Origin: Runella sp.
Lineage (GTDB): Bacteria > Bacteroidota > Bacteroidia > Cytophagales > Spirosomataceae
DNA length: 64,000 nucleotides
Direction: 5' to 3'
Assembly: GCA_023254175.1 (NCBI GenBank)
Contig: JALQYJ010000009.1
Location: forward strand, 49,957-113,956
Below the pieces are notes generated by a model. The model searched no databases. It saw only the letters and a list, made by a program, of their open reading frames with translations, and had not been told where the DNA came from. Of this stretch, positions 36,185 through 44,853 are shown one piece after another. Each line of letters starts with the position of its first letter. The first letter of the stretch is position 1. The position numbers and the translations under genes are program-made.

Positions 36185-36227
36185 AATTATGAATGAGAGG
36201 TAAAAAATTACCCTCTCACTCATAATT
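36185..36227 (-). terminator. Terminator of SusC/SusD unit 1
   Basis: AATTATGAATGAGAGG-TAA (36185-36203) pairs with TTACCCTCTCACTCATAATT (36208-36227) with one mismatch and one bulge. On the minus strand T6 follows. It lies just past the SusD stop codon at 36234. Confidence 0.75.
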
Positions 36228-36233
36228 AACTGC

Positions 36234-37886
36234 CTATTGCAGTAACCAAATTTTTGAAAATTCGTTGTCTGTCGCAGGAGATAACGTACTTACACCCAAG
36301 TCATAAGCCGCACGGTTTTGCCCTAGTTCATTGCCTGGATAACGATAACGAACAGGGAATGTATAACCACTCAAACGGCCATTACTGAAAATATTTGGTA
36401 AGCCAGTACGGCGTAAATCAAGGTATGCTTCTGTAGAAACCGTAAACAATGACAACCATTTTTGTTCAGCAATTTTGGCTAATTGCCCCGCTTTATCAGC
36501 TGGCAATGCAATACTCGATTGCACTAAATACTTATCTACCTCGGCTTGTTTTACTCCCCAACGCAACATTGAGTTGGCGATGCCTTTGCGGTAGTAGCTA
36601 TCAGCACTCCCCGAAATCAATCCCTTTGCAGCGGCTTCGGCCAAAATGAACTGCACTTCGTCGCTGTTCATGATTTGGGCTTTGAGCAAGTTATGTTTGT
36701 TTTGACGGAACAACTGAGAATACTGCGATACTTTGAAGTTACCTACTACCCCACCTGCAGCAGTATTGTAGTGTCCGTTTCCGTTTTTCCAGTCACTCAA
36801 CATCCCCGCAATAAAACCTACATACAACTTATCTGTATCTGTGATGTTGGATACTTGCGCAGCCATGTCTTTATTATTAACGTCCAAATATTCCCACTTG
36901 GAAGTATAAGTAAAGCCATTCGCATCGGTAGTTGATACTGTTTGTCCATCTTTCGATTTATCAGTTGTCCAAGGAGTTTCCACAGGAGCAACCCACACAT
37001 TCAAACGAGGGTCTTTTAGCTCTACCAGCTTATCAACTAATGTTTTACAAGGACGGCGCTTGTTAAATTCGTCGACTGAACCCCAGTTGATAGTTCCACC
37101 CTTCCACGAGTTTTCGGCAGTGGTTCCAACGTAAGCAATAGAAGCATTGTCGGTAGCATCTGTAAAAATAGGAGAGTTCAACACCGTAGTCATTCTTGCT
37201 CCAGCATCGGTCAATTTTGCCGAAGCGCGCATAATTAAGCGCAATTTGAGGGAGTTAGCAAACTTAATCCACTTGGTTTTATCCCCTCCAAACATCAGGT
37301 CATAGCTTTTATCGATAGGTTCAGTACCAGAGCTCATCAGCGTTGTAGCATCGTCTAGCTCTTTCAATAATCCTGCATACGTATCTGATTGCTTATCGTA
37401 TTTGGGGTACAAAATACCTTCACGTGCTTTGAGTGCTTGGGTATAGTATACGTCACCGTAGAAGTCGGTCATGTACGAAAACAACAATACCCGAAAAGTA
37501 ATGAAAATCCCTTTGTGAACTTTCGACGCCCGTTTATCAGACAATCCAATTGAGCCGTCAATCAACTTAAGGATGTTCATAGCCGAGTACATGTCGTCGA
37601 TAGGTGACTTAAATCCAGAGTAGAAATTGTCGCCACTTTGGTAGTTGCTTTGCATGTGTTGTACCGCACTTGGGAGGCGGCGATTATCAAAGCCCATGTT
37701 TTGGTAAAAAAGCGAGGTCTGCTTTATAACCGAGGCCAATAAAAAGGGGTCGTTGACCGACTCAACAGCGTCGAGTTGCTGTACAGTGTCAAATACCCGT
37801 AATTCATCTTTACTACAGGAAGTGCTTATCCCTGTGAGTAAGGCTGATACTGCGAAAATTTTAATATATGATTTCATGTTCTTCAT
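36234..37886 (-). CDS. SusD-like lipoprotein (SusD-like_2 family), unit 1
   Basis: 550 residues, or 547 if the Met at codon 4 is used. Lipobox near STSCSK. It is more divergent than the other two SusD proteins but keeps YMTDFYGDVYYTQALK, FANSLKLRLIMRAS, LAEAAAKGLISGSADSYY and STEAYLDLRRTGLPN. Starts 20 bases after its SusC and ends at a terminator. Its divergence suggests a different ligand from units 2 and 3. Confidence 0.92.
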   Translation of the reverse strand: MKNMKSYIKIFAVSALLTGISTSCSKDELRVFDTVQQLDAVESVNDPFLLASVIKQTSLFYQNMGFDNRRLPSAVQHMQSNYQSGDNFYSGFKSPIDDMYSAMNILKLIDGSIGLSDKRASKVHKGIFITFRVLLFSYMTDFYGDVYYTQALKAREGILYPKYDKQSDTYAGLLKELDDATTLMSSGTEPIDKSYDLMFGGDKTKWIKFANSLKLRLIMRASAKLTDAGARMTTVLNSPIFTDATDNASIAYVGTTAENSWKGGTINWGSVDEFNKRRPCKTLVDKLVELKDPRLNVWVAPVETPWTTDKSKDGQTVSTTDANGFTYTSKWEYLDVNNKDMAAQVSNITDTDKLYVGFIAGMLSDWKNGNGHYNTAAGGVVGNFKVSQYSQLFRQNKHNLLKAQIMNSDEVQFILAEAAAKGLISGSADSYYRKGIANSMLRWGVKQAEVDKYLVQSSIALPADKAGQLAKIAEQKWLSLFTVSTEAYLDLRRTGLPNIFSNGRLSGYTFPVRYRYPGNELGQNRAAYDLGVSTLSPATDNEFSKIWLLQ

Positions 37887-37906
37887 TGTACAGTGATAGT
37901 AAATAC

Positions 37907-40900
37907 TTAAAAATCAAGAGAAAGCTTCAAACCGTAAGAACGAATCGCGGGCAACGTTGCTCTCAAAATACCTTGGTTAGTTCCTACACCCGTAAACGCT
38001 GACTCGGGATCTTCGTTACGGCCAGAAGCATTCCACTGGAACAAGTTACGACCAATAAATGCCAAAGTGACGTTATTGAGATTGTACTTCGTAGTCACTG
38101 TCTTAGGTAACGTATAAGCCAACGTAATTTCTCTCATTTTGAAATTAGTAGCATCGTACGTTCTAGTTGCGGAGAAGTTCCAAATGATGTCGCCGTAGCC
38201 ATTGTAAGGGAAATCGTAGAACGTATTTTTAGAATCAGCACCGTTCACGATATAGTCGGCATCAGTCGCAGCAGCAGGGTCGCCCTTGTAGTTAGGGTTC
38301 AAGAACACCCCTTTTACGTAGCTAGCATCCTGAAAGTCAGAACGTTTATCGTTGTTATTGTTGTTGATAGCTGCATATTCGCTGGCATTTTGGGCAGGCC
38401 ATACCAAGCCACCATTTGCTGCATCACGTCCACCTACCCACCAAGGGTTGTTCTCGCCCGAGCCTAATGTAGTCATAGCTCGTCCGTTTGATTCTGCGTA
38501 TTGTTGGTTTACCGATACGTATTTACCACCTTTACGCAAACTTCCTACCAAACCAAGGGTAAATTGCTTATACTTCAAAGTCGTATTCAAACCTAAGATA
38601 AAATCAGGGTTAAAGTTACCGAGTTTACCACGGTCGCGCTCATCGCTTGATTTCTGGATTTTACCTTCTTTACTATCCAACAAAGGCATTCCTGCGTATT
38701 TTCCTGTTTTTACGCGCAAGATGGGGTTTTCTTCATAGATACTTCCAATAACCTCACCCTCAGCTAATTTTACTTTGGTTTTACCATCGTAGCTGGCAAA
38801 CACATACCCTGCTGGTGCAAATTTGTTCGACAAACGAGTGATGGTCGCCTTATAGTGTGTAAAGCTAGCCGACACGTCCCACGTCAAATCTTTGGTTTTT
38901 ATAGGAGTAAAGTTCAAGCCCCACTCAAAACCCTTATTACGAACGTCTCCAATGTTGGTCAACAAGCCTGTATAACCTGTTCCTTGTACCAGCGGGATAT
39001 TGTCGATTTGGTCTTTTTGGTCTTTTACAAAGTAGGTAAAGTCAAACTTCAAACGATTACTAAACATCCAAAGGTCAAATCCTACTTCTTTTGAAATTGA
39101 GTGCTGTGCCTTCAAATTAGGGTCAACAATCGAAGCGTTAAGACTAACGGTATTAATAGAACCCCACGGACTCGCATCGAAGCTGTAAGTATCAATCGAA
39201 CGACGACGTACTAAGCCGTTTCCTACGTCAGCGTAGTTCAAGCGAGTTTTCAAGTAATTAATAACTTGTGGCAATTTAAAGGTTTCGGACGCTACCCAGC
39301 TCAATGACGCCGATGGATAGAAATAGCTGATTTTTTCTTGTGAATAAGCTCCTTTCCAGTCATTGCGGCCCGTTACTTCTAAGAATAATTTATTGTCGTA
39401 GCTAAGGTTAGCTGTTCCATAGGCGCTCACCGATTTTCCGTTGAAGTAGGGTGCACCAGCATTGGTACCTATGTTAGTACTTGTACCACTCACGGTTAAG
39501 GTTCCTGCTTTAATGTTTGCCAACGTAAATAAGTTAGGAGAACTCAAATCTCCGCCCGCAATTTCGAGTGTATTGGCATTTGTAAAGCGATAATTCCCCC
39601 CTCCCGACACCGACAAATTCATTTTGCCGAAGTTATTGTTGTAGGTCAAAATCGCGTCAGTGTTGGCCTCCATACTGTTATTGTTACCAATTACATACTG
39701 ACCATATGGGTCTCCTTTTGCTCCCCACGACTGGCGCAACTCGTAGTTGTCTCTGACGTTTTGCATACCTGTACGAAGCATCAATGAGAATGGTTTCGAT
39801 AACTGCCAATCCAGCTGCGCTTTGCCAAAATAGTTATCACGCGAGAATTTGTGGATTTTCTCGTAAGTAATCCACCAAGGATTGTTCTGAGCAACGTCGA
39901 TACCATTGTCTTTCATAATAGCACCGTTTTGACGAACCCCTGCGAAACCTGTCAACCAATAATCACGCATTTGAGAAAGCGGCTGCAAGTTGGTCGGCAA
40001 GTTGAAAAGCAAATCGTTCAATACGCTGTTTGAACCCGTTACGTTGGCTTTGTTAGGCGTAAATGTTTTGATATAACTACCACTCACCGACACCCGAAGG
40101 TCTTTGGTCAAATGATAGGTAGTATTGAGCATAAACGATTTTTGGTCGGTCTTGGTGTTAGGCATCACCCCCTTATTGTTCATGTCCGAAATCGAAAAGC
40201 GGAAAGAACCTTTGTCATAATTACCAGTAATTCCAACGGTATTGGTCAATGTACTACCTGTTTGGAGGTATTCCCTCACACGGTTCTCACCAGACGAAAC
40301 CATTGGGCCGTTTTTCCATTGTTTAGCAGCTACATCCCAATAATTCCCCTTGTAAGAGCCATCAAGAATGGGGCCCCATGTATCTGTATTGTCATACTGC
40401 CACTCATAGGCACGTTCTCCTTGTCCAAATACTGTTTGTTCGGGAAAAAATTGGTGGGCTTTTTCCGCAGTTGCAGACGAGGTAAAGCTTACCCCAATTC
40501 CTTTTTTCAGTCCTACCCCCGATTTGGTTGTAATCATAATAACCCCATTTCCACCTTCTGCCCCATAAAGTGCTCCTGCGCTTCCTCCTTTCAAAATTGT
40601 TACCGAAGCAATGTCCTCTGGGTTCAGTTGTGAAAGAATGTTACCAAAGTCTACACCGTCTTTATTGGTAAAAGACTGTGTCCCCACTGGCACCCCGTTA
40701 ATGACATACAATGGTTGGCTCTTGAGTGACACGTTGGCATCGCTCAAGGTTGGCATTGCTGAGGTTCCACGAATATTGACCAAAACCGACGAAGTTGGAT
40801 CACTACTTAAACTAGTGAGGTTAACCCCACTCACTTTTCCGTCTAACGCTTTGAGTAAGTTAGGGTTTGAAGCCTTTACAATGTCTTCTGACTTAAGTTC

Positions 40901-41302
40901 ACCGACCGCATACGCCAATGAGCGTTTTTCGCGGTTAATTCCCAAGGCCGTTACCACCACCTCTTGTAAACTTTCTAACCCAGGTTCTAAGTTAACATCA
41001 ATGATGCTGCGGCTTACCACTGGGATTTCCAGCGTTTTGTAGCCCACAAAAGAAAAAACCAGTACTGAGTTGTCGTTGGGTACTTCAATCGAAAAGTTCC
41101 CTGTTGCATTACTGCTTGAACCACGTTGGGTCCCTTTCAAGATGATGTTAACGCCAGGCATAGCATTGCCATCATCCTTAGAGGTAATTTTCCCTGTAAT
41201 GGTTCTGGTTTGAGCCCAAACCATCGCAAAGCATCCGCTCACAACCATCGTCGTCAGTAGAAAACGCTTCAGCATTCGCCCCATAGTAGAGTTATCCTTC
41301 AT
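37907..41302 (-). CDS. SusC/RagA TonB-dependent outer-membrane transporter, unit 1
   Basis: 1131 residues from the ATG at 41302 (MKDNSTMGRM); an in-frame start 15 codons upstream is rejected. Signal peptide ending MVWAQ, carboxypeptidase-regulatory-like domain, plug with YVINGVPVGTQSF and VTILKGGSAGALYGAEGG, barrel ending LKLSLDF. The plug insert SAMPTLSDANVSLKSQ is not in the other two SusCs. Its only upstream neighbour is the ECF sigma gene, separated by 500 bases and a strong terminator. Confidence 0.95.
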   Translation of the reverse strand: MKDNSTMGRMLKRFLLTTMVVSGCFAMVWAQTRTITGKITSKDDGNAMPGVNIILKGTQRGSSSNATGNFSIEVPNDNSVLVFSFVGYKTLEIPVVSRSIIDVNLEPGLESLQEVVVTALGINREKRSLAYAVGELKSEDIVKASNPNLLKALDGKVSGVNLTSLSSDPTSSVLVNIRGTSAMPTLSDANVSLKSQPLYVINGVPVGTQSFTNKDGVDFGNILSQLNPEDIASVTILKGGSAGALYGAEGGNGVIMITTKSGVGLKKGIGVSFTSSATAEKAHQFFPEQTVFGQGERAYEWQYDNTDTWGPILDGSYKGNYWDVAAKQWKNGPMVSSGENRVREYLQTGSTLTNTVGITGNYDKGSFRFSISDMNNKGVMPNTKTDQKSFMLNTTYHLTKDLRVSVSGSYIKTFTPNKANVTGSNSVLNDLLFNLPTNLQPLSQMRDYWLTGFAGVRQNGAIMKDNGIDVAQNNPWWITYEKIHKFSRDNYFGKAQLDWQLSKPFSLMLRTGMQNVRDNYELRQSWGAKGDPYGQYVIGNNNSMEANTDAILTYNNNFGKMNLSVSGGGNYRFTNANTLEIAGGDLSSPNLFTLANIKAGTLTVSGTSTNIGTNAGAPYFNGKSVSAYGTANLSYDNKLFLEVTGRNDWKGAYSQEKISYFYPSASLSWVASETFKLPQVINYLKTRLNYADVGNGLVRRRSIDTYSFDASPWGSINTVSLNASIVDPNLKAQHSISKEVGFDLWMFSNRLKFDFTYFVKDQKDQIDNIPLVQGTGYTGLLTNIGDVRNKGFEWGLNFTPIKTKDLTWDVSASFTHYKATITRLSNKFAPAGYVFASYDGKTKVKLAEGEVIGSIYEENPILRVKTGKYAGMPLLDSKEGKIQKSSDERDRGKLGNFNPDFILGLNTTLKYKQFTLGLVGSLRKGGKYVSVNQQYAESNGRAMTTLGSGENNPWWVGGRDAANGGLVWPAQNASEYAAINNNNNDKRSDFQDASYVKGVFLNPNYKGDPAAATDADYIVNGADSKNTFYDFPYNGYGDIIWNFSATRTYDATNFKMREITLAYTLPKTVTTKYNLNNVTLAFIGRNLFQWNASGRNEDPESAFTGVGTNQGILRATLPAIRSYGLKLSLDF

Positions 41303-41575
41303 TTTAATTAGTGTTTTATTGATTGTACCCATTAATACCTTTAGCATTCACCGTTGGGCTAAGAGATAAGATTAAAATTCGATTAAATACATGTCTCTTT
41401 TTTAATCAATTATTTTTAATTATACTAAATAATAACAATAAAATGAATAGTAAAACTGTTTTAGATATTTTAAAGTTTAACTATTTTTTATTACACAAAT
41501 AGTTAATTATCAATTATTTAATAAAACATCAACATCAAAAACCTAACAATTAGTTATAAATTTAATACCATTTCA

Positions 41576-41618
41576 AATTAAATTAGAATTAAATTAGAGT
41601 TAAATTTCAATTAAAAAA
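41576..41618. repeat. Imperfect 11-base periodic repeat
   Basis: Four turns of an ATTAAATTAGA-like unit (the last two degenerate), one helical turn each. Such phased A/T tracts can bend DNA. It lies about 275 bases upstream of the SusC unit 1 start. Confidence 0.45.
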
Positions 41619-41658
41619 TATGCTTTATTGTACTATTTTACTAAATCCTATCAACATG

Positions 41659-41705
41659 AAAAAAGCGGGGTTATAAGACCAATGACCTTATAACCCCGCT
41701 TTTTT
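41659..41705 (-). terminator. Terminator of the ECF sigma gene
   Basis: A perfect 19-base stem: A6-GCGGGGTTATAAG (41659-41677) with CTTATAACCCCGC-T6 (41687-41705), loop ACCAATGAC. Works in both directions. It separates sigma factor and SusC transcription. Confidence 0.92.
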
Positions 41706-41802
41706 CGGGAAACATGTGCAATAAGTTGAAAAATATACTTTATATCAATAATTCCATAGGCAAGCTCTTACGAGTCATTTCATTTGTTTCCTCTACTAAA
41801 TT

Positions 41803-42345
41803 TTACAATGCAGCTGCTAAATCAACACGCTCCCGCAAAAACTGTTTTGCTTTCACCAATTGATTTTTGACCGTATTTTTTGAAATACGCATCAATTCTG
41901 CGATTTCTTGGTATGACTTCCCTTCTTCTACATTTAGTCGTAAAATTTGCTTTCTTTTTTCGGACAGGGCATCGATGCCTGCTTTCAAAAGAACGATTTT
42001 AGCTTCTTCCGTTTCAGGCTCTGCGTAATGAGCATTTTCTAAGCGTTCAAAATATTCTTGCCTTAATGTATGGTTTTTCTCAACCTTCTTAAAATAATCA
42101 AAAGCTAAATTTCTCAGGCAAGTAAATAAATACGAATTAAAATTCAGTTCAGGATTAATTTGCCCCCTTTTTTCCCAAATTTTAATAAATACGTCATGTA
42201 CCATATTCTCCGCCTCTTCCTCTTCTTTGATAAGTGAAACACAAAACTTGATGGCGGGTGCTTTATAATGATTATAAAGTTGTGTAAAAGCAAGTTCGTC
42301 TCCTTGAATTACTTTTCGTAAGACGTATTCATTGATGCATGCCAT
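41803..42345 (-). CDS. ECF-type RNA polymerase sigma factor
   Basis: 180 residues from the ATG at 42345 (MACINEYVLRKV); an in-frame start 26 codons upstream is rejected because region 2 is complete without it. Sigma region 2 shows AFTQLYNHYKAPA and DVFIKIWEKR; region 4 shows LSEKRKQILRLNVEEGKSYQEIA split by the usual helix-turn-helix KNTVKNQLVKAK. ECF factors of this group commonly sit with a FecR-type anti-sigma factor and a SusC transporter. No anti-sigma gene is adjacent; only the 66-residue FecR-like protein 20 kb away recalls one. It may drive the SusC units or the divergent propeller genes. Confidence 0.92.
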   Translation of the reverse strand: MACINEYVLRKVIQGDELAFTQLYNHYKAPAIKFCVSLIKEEEEAENMVHDVFIKIWEKRGQINPELNFNSYLFTCLRNLAFDYFKKVEKNHTLRQEYFERLENAHYAEPETEEAKIVLLKAGIDALSEKRKQILRLNVEEGKSYQEIAELMRISKNTVKNQLVKAKQFLRERVDLAAAL

Positions 42346-42609
42346 GGTTTTTAAGGTTTTCAGGAGGAAATAATATAGTAACGAGCTTGTGGATTTGTGA
42401 AGTAAAGATACGTCATCTAACAAAAGAATTCATCTCAAATTGCGTAAATATATCTTCAAATCACGCAAAGTCGAAATATGACAATAAAAATATAATACAT
42501 GATTATACCAATGTACAATTTCTTATCATTAAGTATCCCAATTTTAACCATTTCTTAATAGCCCTTGCTTTCTGGTGCTACGTATTATTTTTAGAACCAA
42601 CATAGCCTC

Positions 42610-44820
42610 ATGAAACTTTTAATTCTTTCTCTAACATTGTCTATCAGCTTATTGTTAGGGTGGACAACTTCTTACACCCAACAAAATCGCTATAACGATG
42701 TTCTTTTTTGGCAAGAAACCCACGAGGCTCACCCTACATCTGAAGAAGTTAGAAGTGTGGCTGTTGATAGTACAGGGACGATTTGGATAGCAACCTCCAG
42801 TGGCATCTTCCGTAAAAAGGCATCTTTGGAAACAAACTGGGAAAAAGTACTCACTGATGGCCCTGCCTACGCTGTTTTCGTAGACGCCCAATCTTCCATT
42901 TGGTTGGGCACGTGGAACGGGGTCTATCGTTATTCCAATCGTCAGTTACAACGTATTTCTGGCATTGCCCAGCCAATATCTGTACTTTGTTCTTCTCCCG
43001 AAGGCATCTATGCCATTGGCCCCAACGGACTTTGGCGTTATGACGGTAGTACTTTTACCAAAAAAGAAGTAGCTATCCCTCGGTCGGTTCGTAACGCACT
43101 CTGCGATTCGGCGGGTAATCTGTGGCTCGCCAGCGACGTTGGGCTCTATTATATAAATAAGGTAGGAACTATCCGTATTTTCAAGGACAAAGACAAAGTA
43201 ATAAGCGGTTATATTAAAGGAGTTGAGTTTGACACCCAACGGCAACTTTGGGCAGCAGGACTTGGTGGTGTGAGCCTATTGGCAAATGATAAGAAGGTCC
43301 AAGAAATTACTACTCAAAATAGCCTTCCTACTGTTTATGTTACCTGTGTCAAAAAGGCCCCCGACGGAACTATGTGGGTAGGCACCGAAAAAGGGATTGT
43401 TCGCTACACACAACCTTCAAGGGGTTCGCTACTATTCAGTCGGCGATGGCTGCTCCACGATCGTATCAACGCCCTTACATTTGATGCAACTGGCAATGCC
43501 TACCTTGCCACGCCACAGGGGGTAAGCATCATTAAGAGGCAAAAAATGACCCTAGCCACCAAAAATGATTATTTTCAGGACGTCCTTCTTAAACGCCACA
43601 TCCGAGCGCCGTGGATTGCAGGCCAATGCCGACTAGAAAAAGCAGGTGACTTGTCGACTTGGCAGCCCGAAGACGACGACAATGACGGTGAATATACGGG
43701 CAATTACCTCGCCATGGAGTCCTTTCGCTATGCAACCACCCATTCTCCTGATGCAAAGGAAAATGCAAAAAAGGCGTTTCAGTTTCTGAAAAAACTCCAA
43801 GAAGTAACCGATACTGACGGTTTTTTTGCGCGTACGATTGTGCCCGCCCTGTGGACGAACGTCCACGACGGTAATCGTCAGTATTCAGCTCAAGAATTGG
43901 CCGATGAATTGGTCAAAGAACCTCGTTTTAAACCCGTCGAAACTCGCTGGCGTCCTTCCAAAGATGGTCAATGGTTATGGAAAGGCGACACTAGCAGCGA
44001 CGAAATGTGTGGGCATTTCTTTGGATATTTTTTCTATTACCAACTCGTCGCCGACGATTCCGAAAAAAGCGTTATCCGAAAACACGTATCCCGCATCATG
44101 GATTACCTCATCGCCCATAATTTCAATTTCATAGACATTGATGGTAAACCCACTCGCTGGTCAGTGTGGTCGCCCGACCAGCTCAATCGAGATCCCGAAT
44201 GGGCGCCTGACCGCGCACAAAATTCCATGGAAATGCTCGGTTTCTTGCTTTTTGCCCATTACATTACCCAAAACTCAAAATACTACCAGCATTATCTTCA
44301 CCTCATCGAAAAGGAGCATTATTTAGACAATATGGCACAGGTTTTACACCAAAACCCCGCCTGGTTTATCTATTTCGACGTTGTTTTACAAGCCTACATT
44401 TATCCCATTTTGCTTCACTGCGAAAAAGACCCTGAACGACTAGCCTTTTACCAGAAACACATGGACGAATGGTTTGCGAAGCGTCAAAGTGACCAAAACC
44501 CGCTCATCAATTTTATTTACTGCTACGCTCGCAACAAACAAGTAGAACTAGATCATTCAGTCGGTTTTTTAATTGATACACCACTAGATCTTATTGATTG
44601 GCACATTGATCATACCCAACGCGAAGATATTCGCATTGTGCGCACTCCTGTACTGGAAGACGAACAAGTAGATACCTTACCACCTCCTAGCATCCGTATG
44701 ACCGTTCGTTGGGACAAAAACCCTTGGACGGCCGCAGGAGGCGACCCTCATCGCGAACGCGAGCCTGTTTTTTGGCAGCTTCCGTATTGGATGGGACGCT
44801 ACCTCAAGATGATTCAATAA
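42610..44820 (+). CDS. Exported two-domain protein: beta-propeller plus unrecognised helical domain
   Basis: 736 residues with a signal peptide (about 1-23). Residues about 45-310 form Reg_prop-type propeller blades, each ending in a W-x-(A/G)-T-x-x-G pattern: TIWIATSSGIF, SIWLGTWNGVY, LWLASDVGLYY, TMWVGTEKGIV. This is the sensor fold of hybrid two-component proteins, but no kinase follows. Instead about 400 residues of mostly helical sequence carry EDDDNDGEYTGNY, KGDTSSDEMCGHFF, DGKPTRWSVWSP and PLDLIDWHID. These are shared with the next gene and look like an (alpha/alpha)-barrel enzyme, with a DxDxDG calcium-site-like loop. I do not recognise the family. Divergent from the ECF sigma gene. 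Confidence 0.8.
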   Translation: MKLLILSLTLSISLLLGWTTSYTQQNRYNDVLFWQETHEAHPTSEEVRSVAVDSTGTIWIATSSGIFRKKASLETNWEKVLTDGPAYAVFVDAQSSIWLGTWNGVYRYSNRQLQRISGIAQPISVLCSSPEGIYAIGPNGLWRYDGSTFTKKEVAIPRSVRNALCDSAGNLWLASDVGLYYINKVGTIRIFKDKDKVISGYIKGVEFDTQRQLWAAGLGGVSLLANDKKVQEITTQNSLPTVYVTCVKKAPDGTMWVGTEKGIVRYTQPSRGSLLFSRRWLLHDRINALTFDATGNAYLATPQGVSIIKRQKMTLATKNDYFQDVLLKRHIRAPWIAGQCRLEKAGDLSTWQPEDDDNDGEYTGNYLAMESFRYATTHSPDAKENAKKAFQFLKKLQEVTDTDGFFARTIVPALWTNVHDGNRQYSAQELADELVKEPRFKPVETRWRPSKDGQWLWKGDTSSDEMCGHFFGYFFYYQLVADDSEKSVIRKHVSRIMDYLIAHNFNFIDIDGKPTRWSVWSPDQLNRDPEWAPDRAQNSMEMLGFLLFAHYITQNSKYYQHYLHLIEKEHYLDNMAQVLHQNPAWFIYFDVVLQAYIYPILLHCEKDPERLAFYQKHMDEWFAKRQSDQNPLINFIYCYARNKQVELDHSVGFLIDTPLDLIDWHIDHTQREDIRIVRTPVLEDEQVDTLPPPSIRMTVRWDKNPWTAAGGDPHREREPVFWQLPYWMGRYLKMIQ

Positions 44821-44853
44821 ATTGTAAACTGTTTCACCATTCATTTTTTATTT

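Larger units (their letters stand above)
41303..41802. other. AT-rich gap between SusC unit 1 and the ECF sigma gene
   Basis: 500 bases, very AT-rich, without a gene. It holds the terminator at 41659-41705 and an 11-base periodic run at 41576-41618. No full Bacteroidota promoter match was found for SusC unit 1, which may point to an alternative sigma factor, though this is a negative result by eye. Confidence 0.5.

Noticed and set aside
41659..41705. Long inverted repeat as a mobile-element end
   Set aside because: It has a loop of 9 bases, flanking A/T runs and sits after the sigma gene, so it is a terminator.
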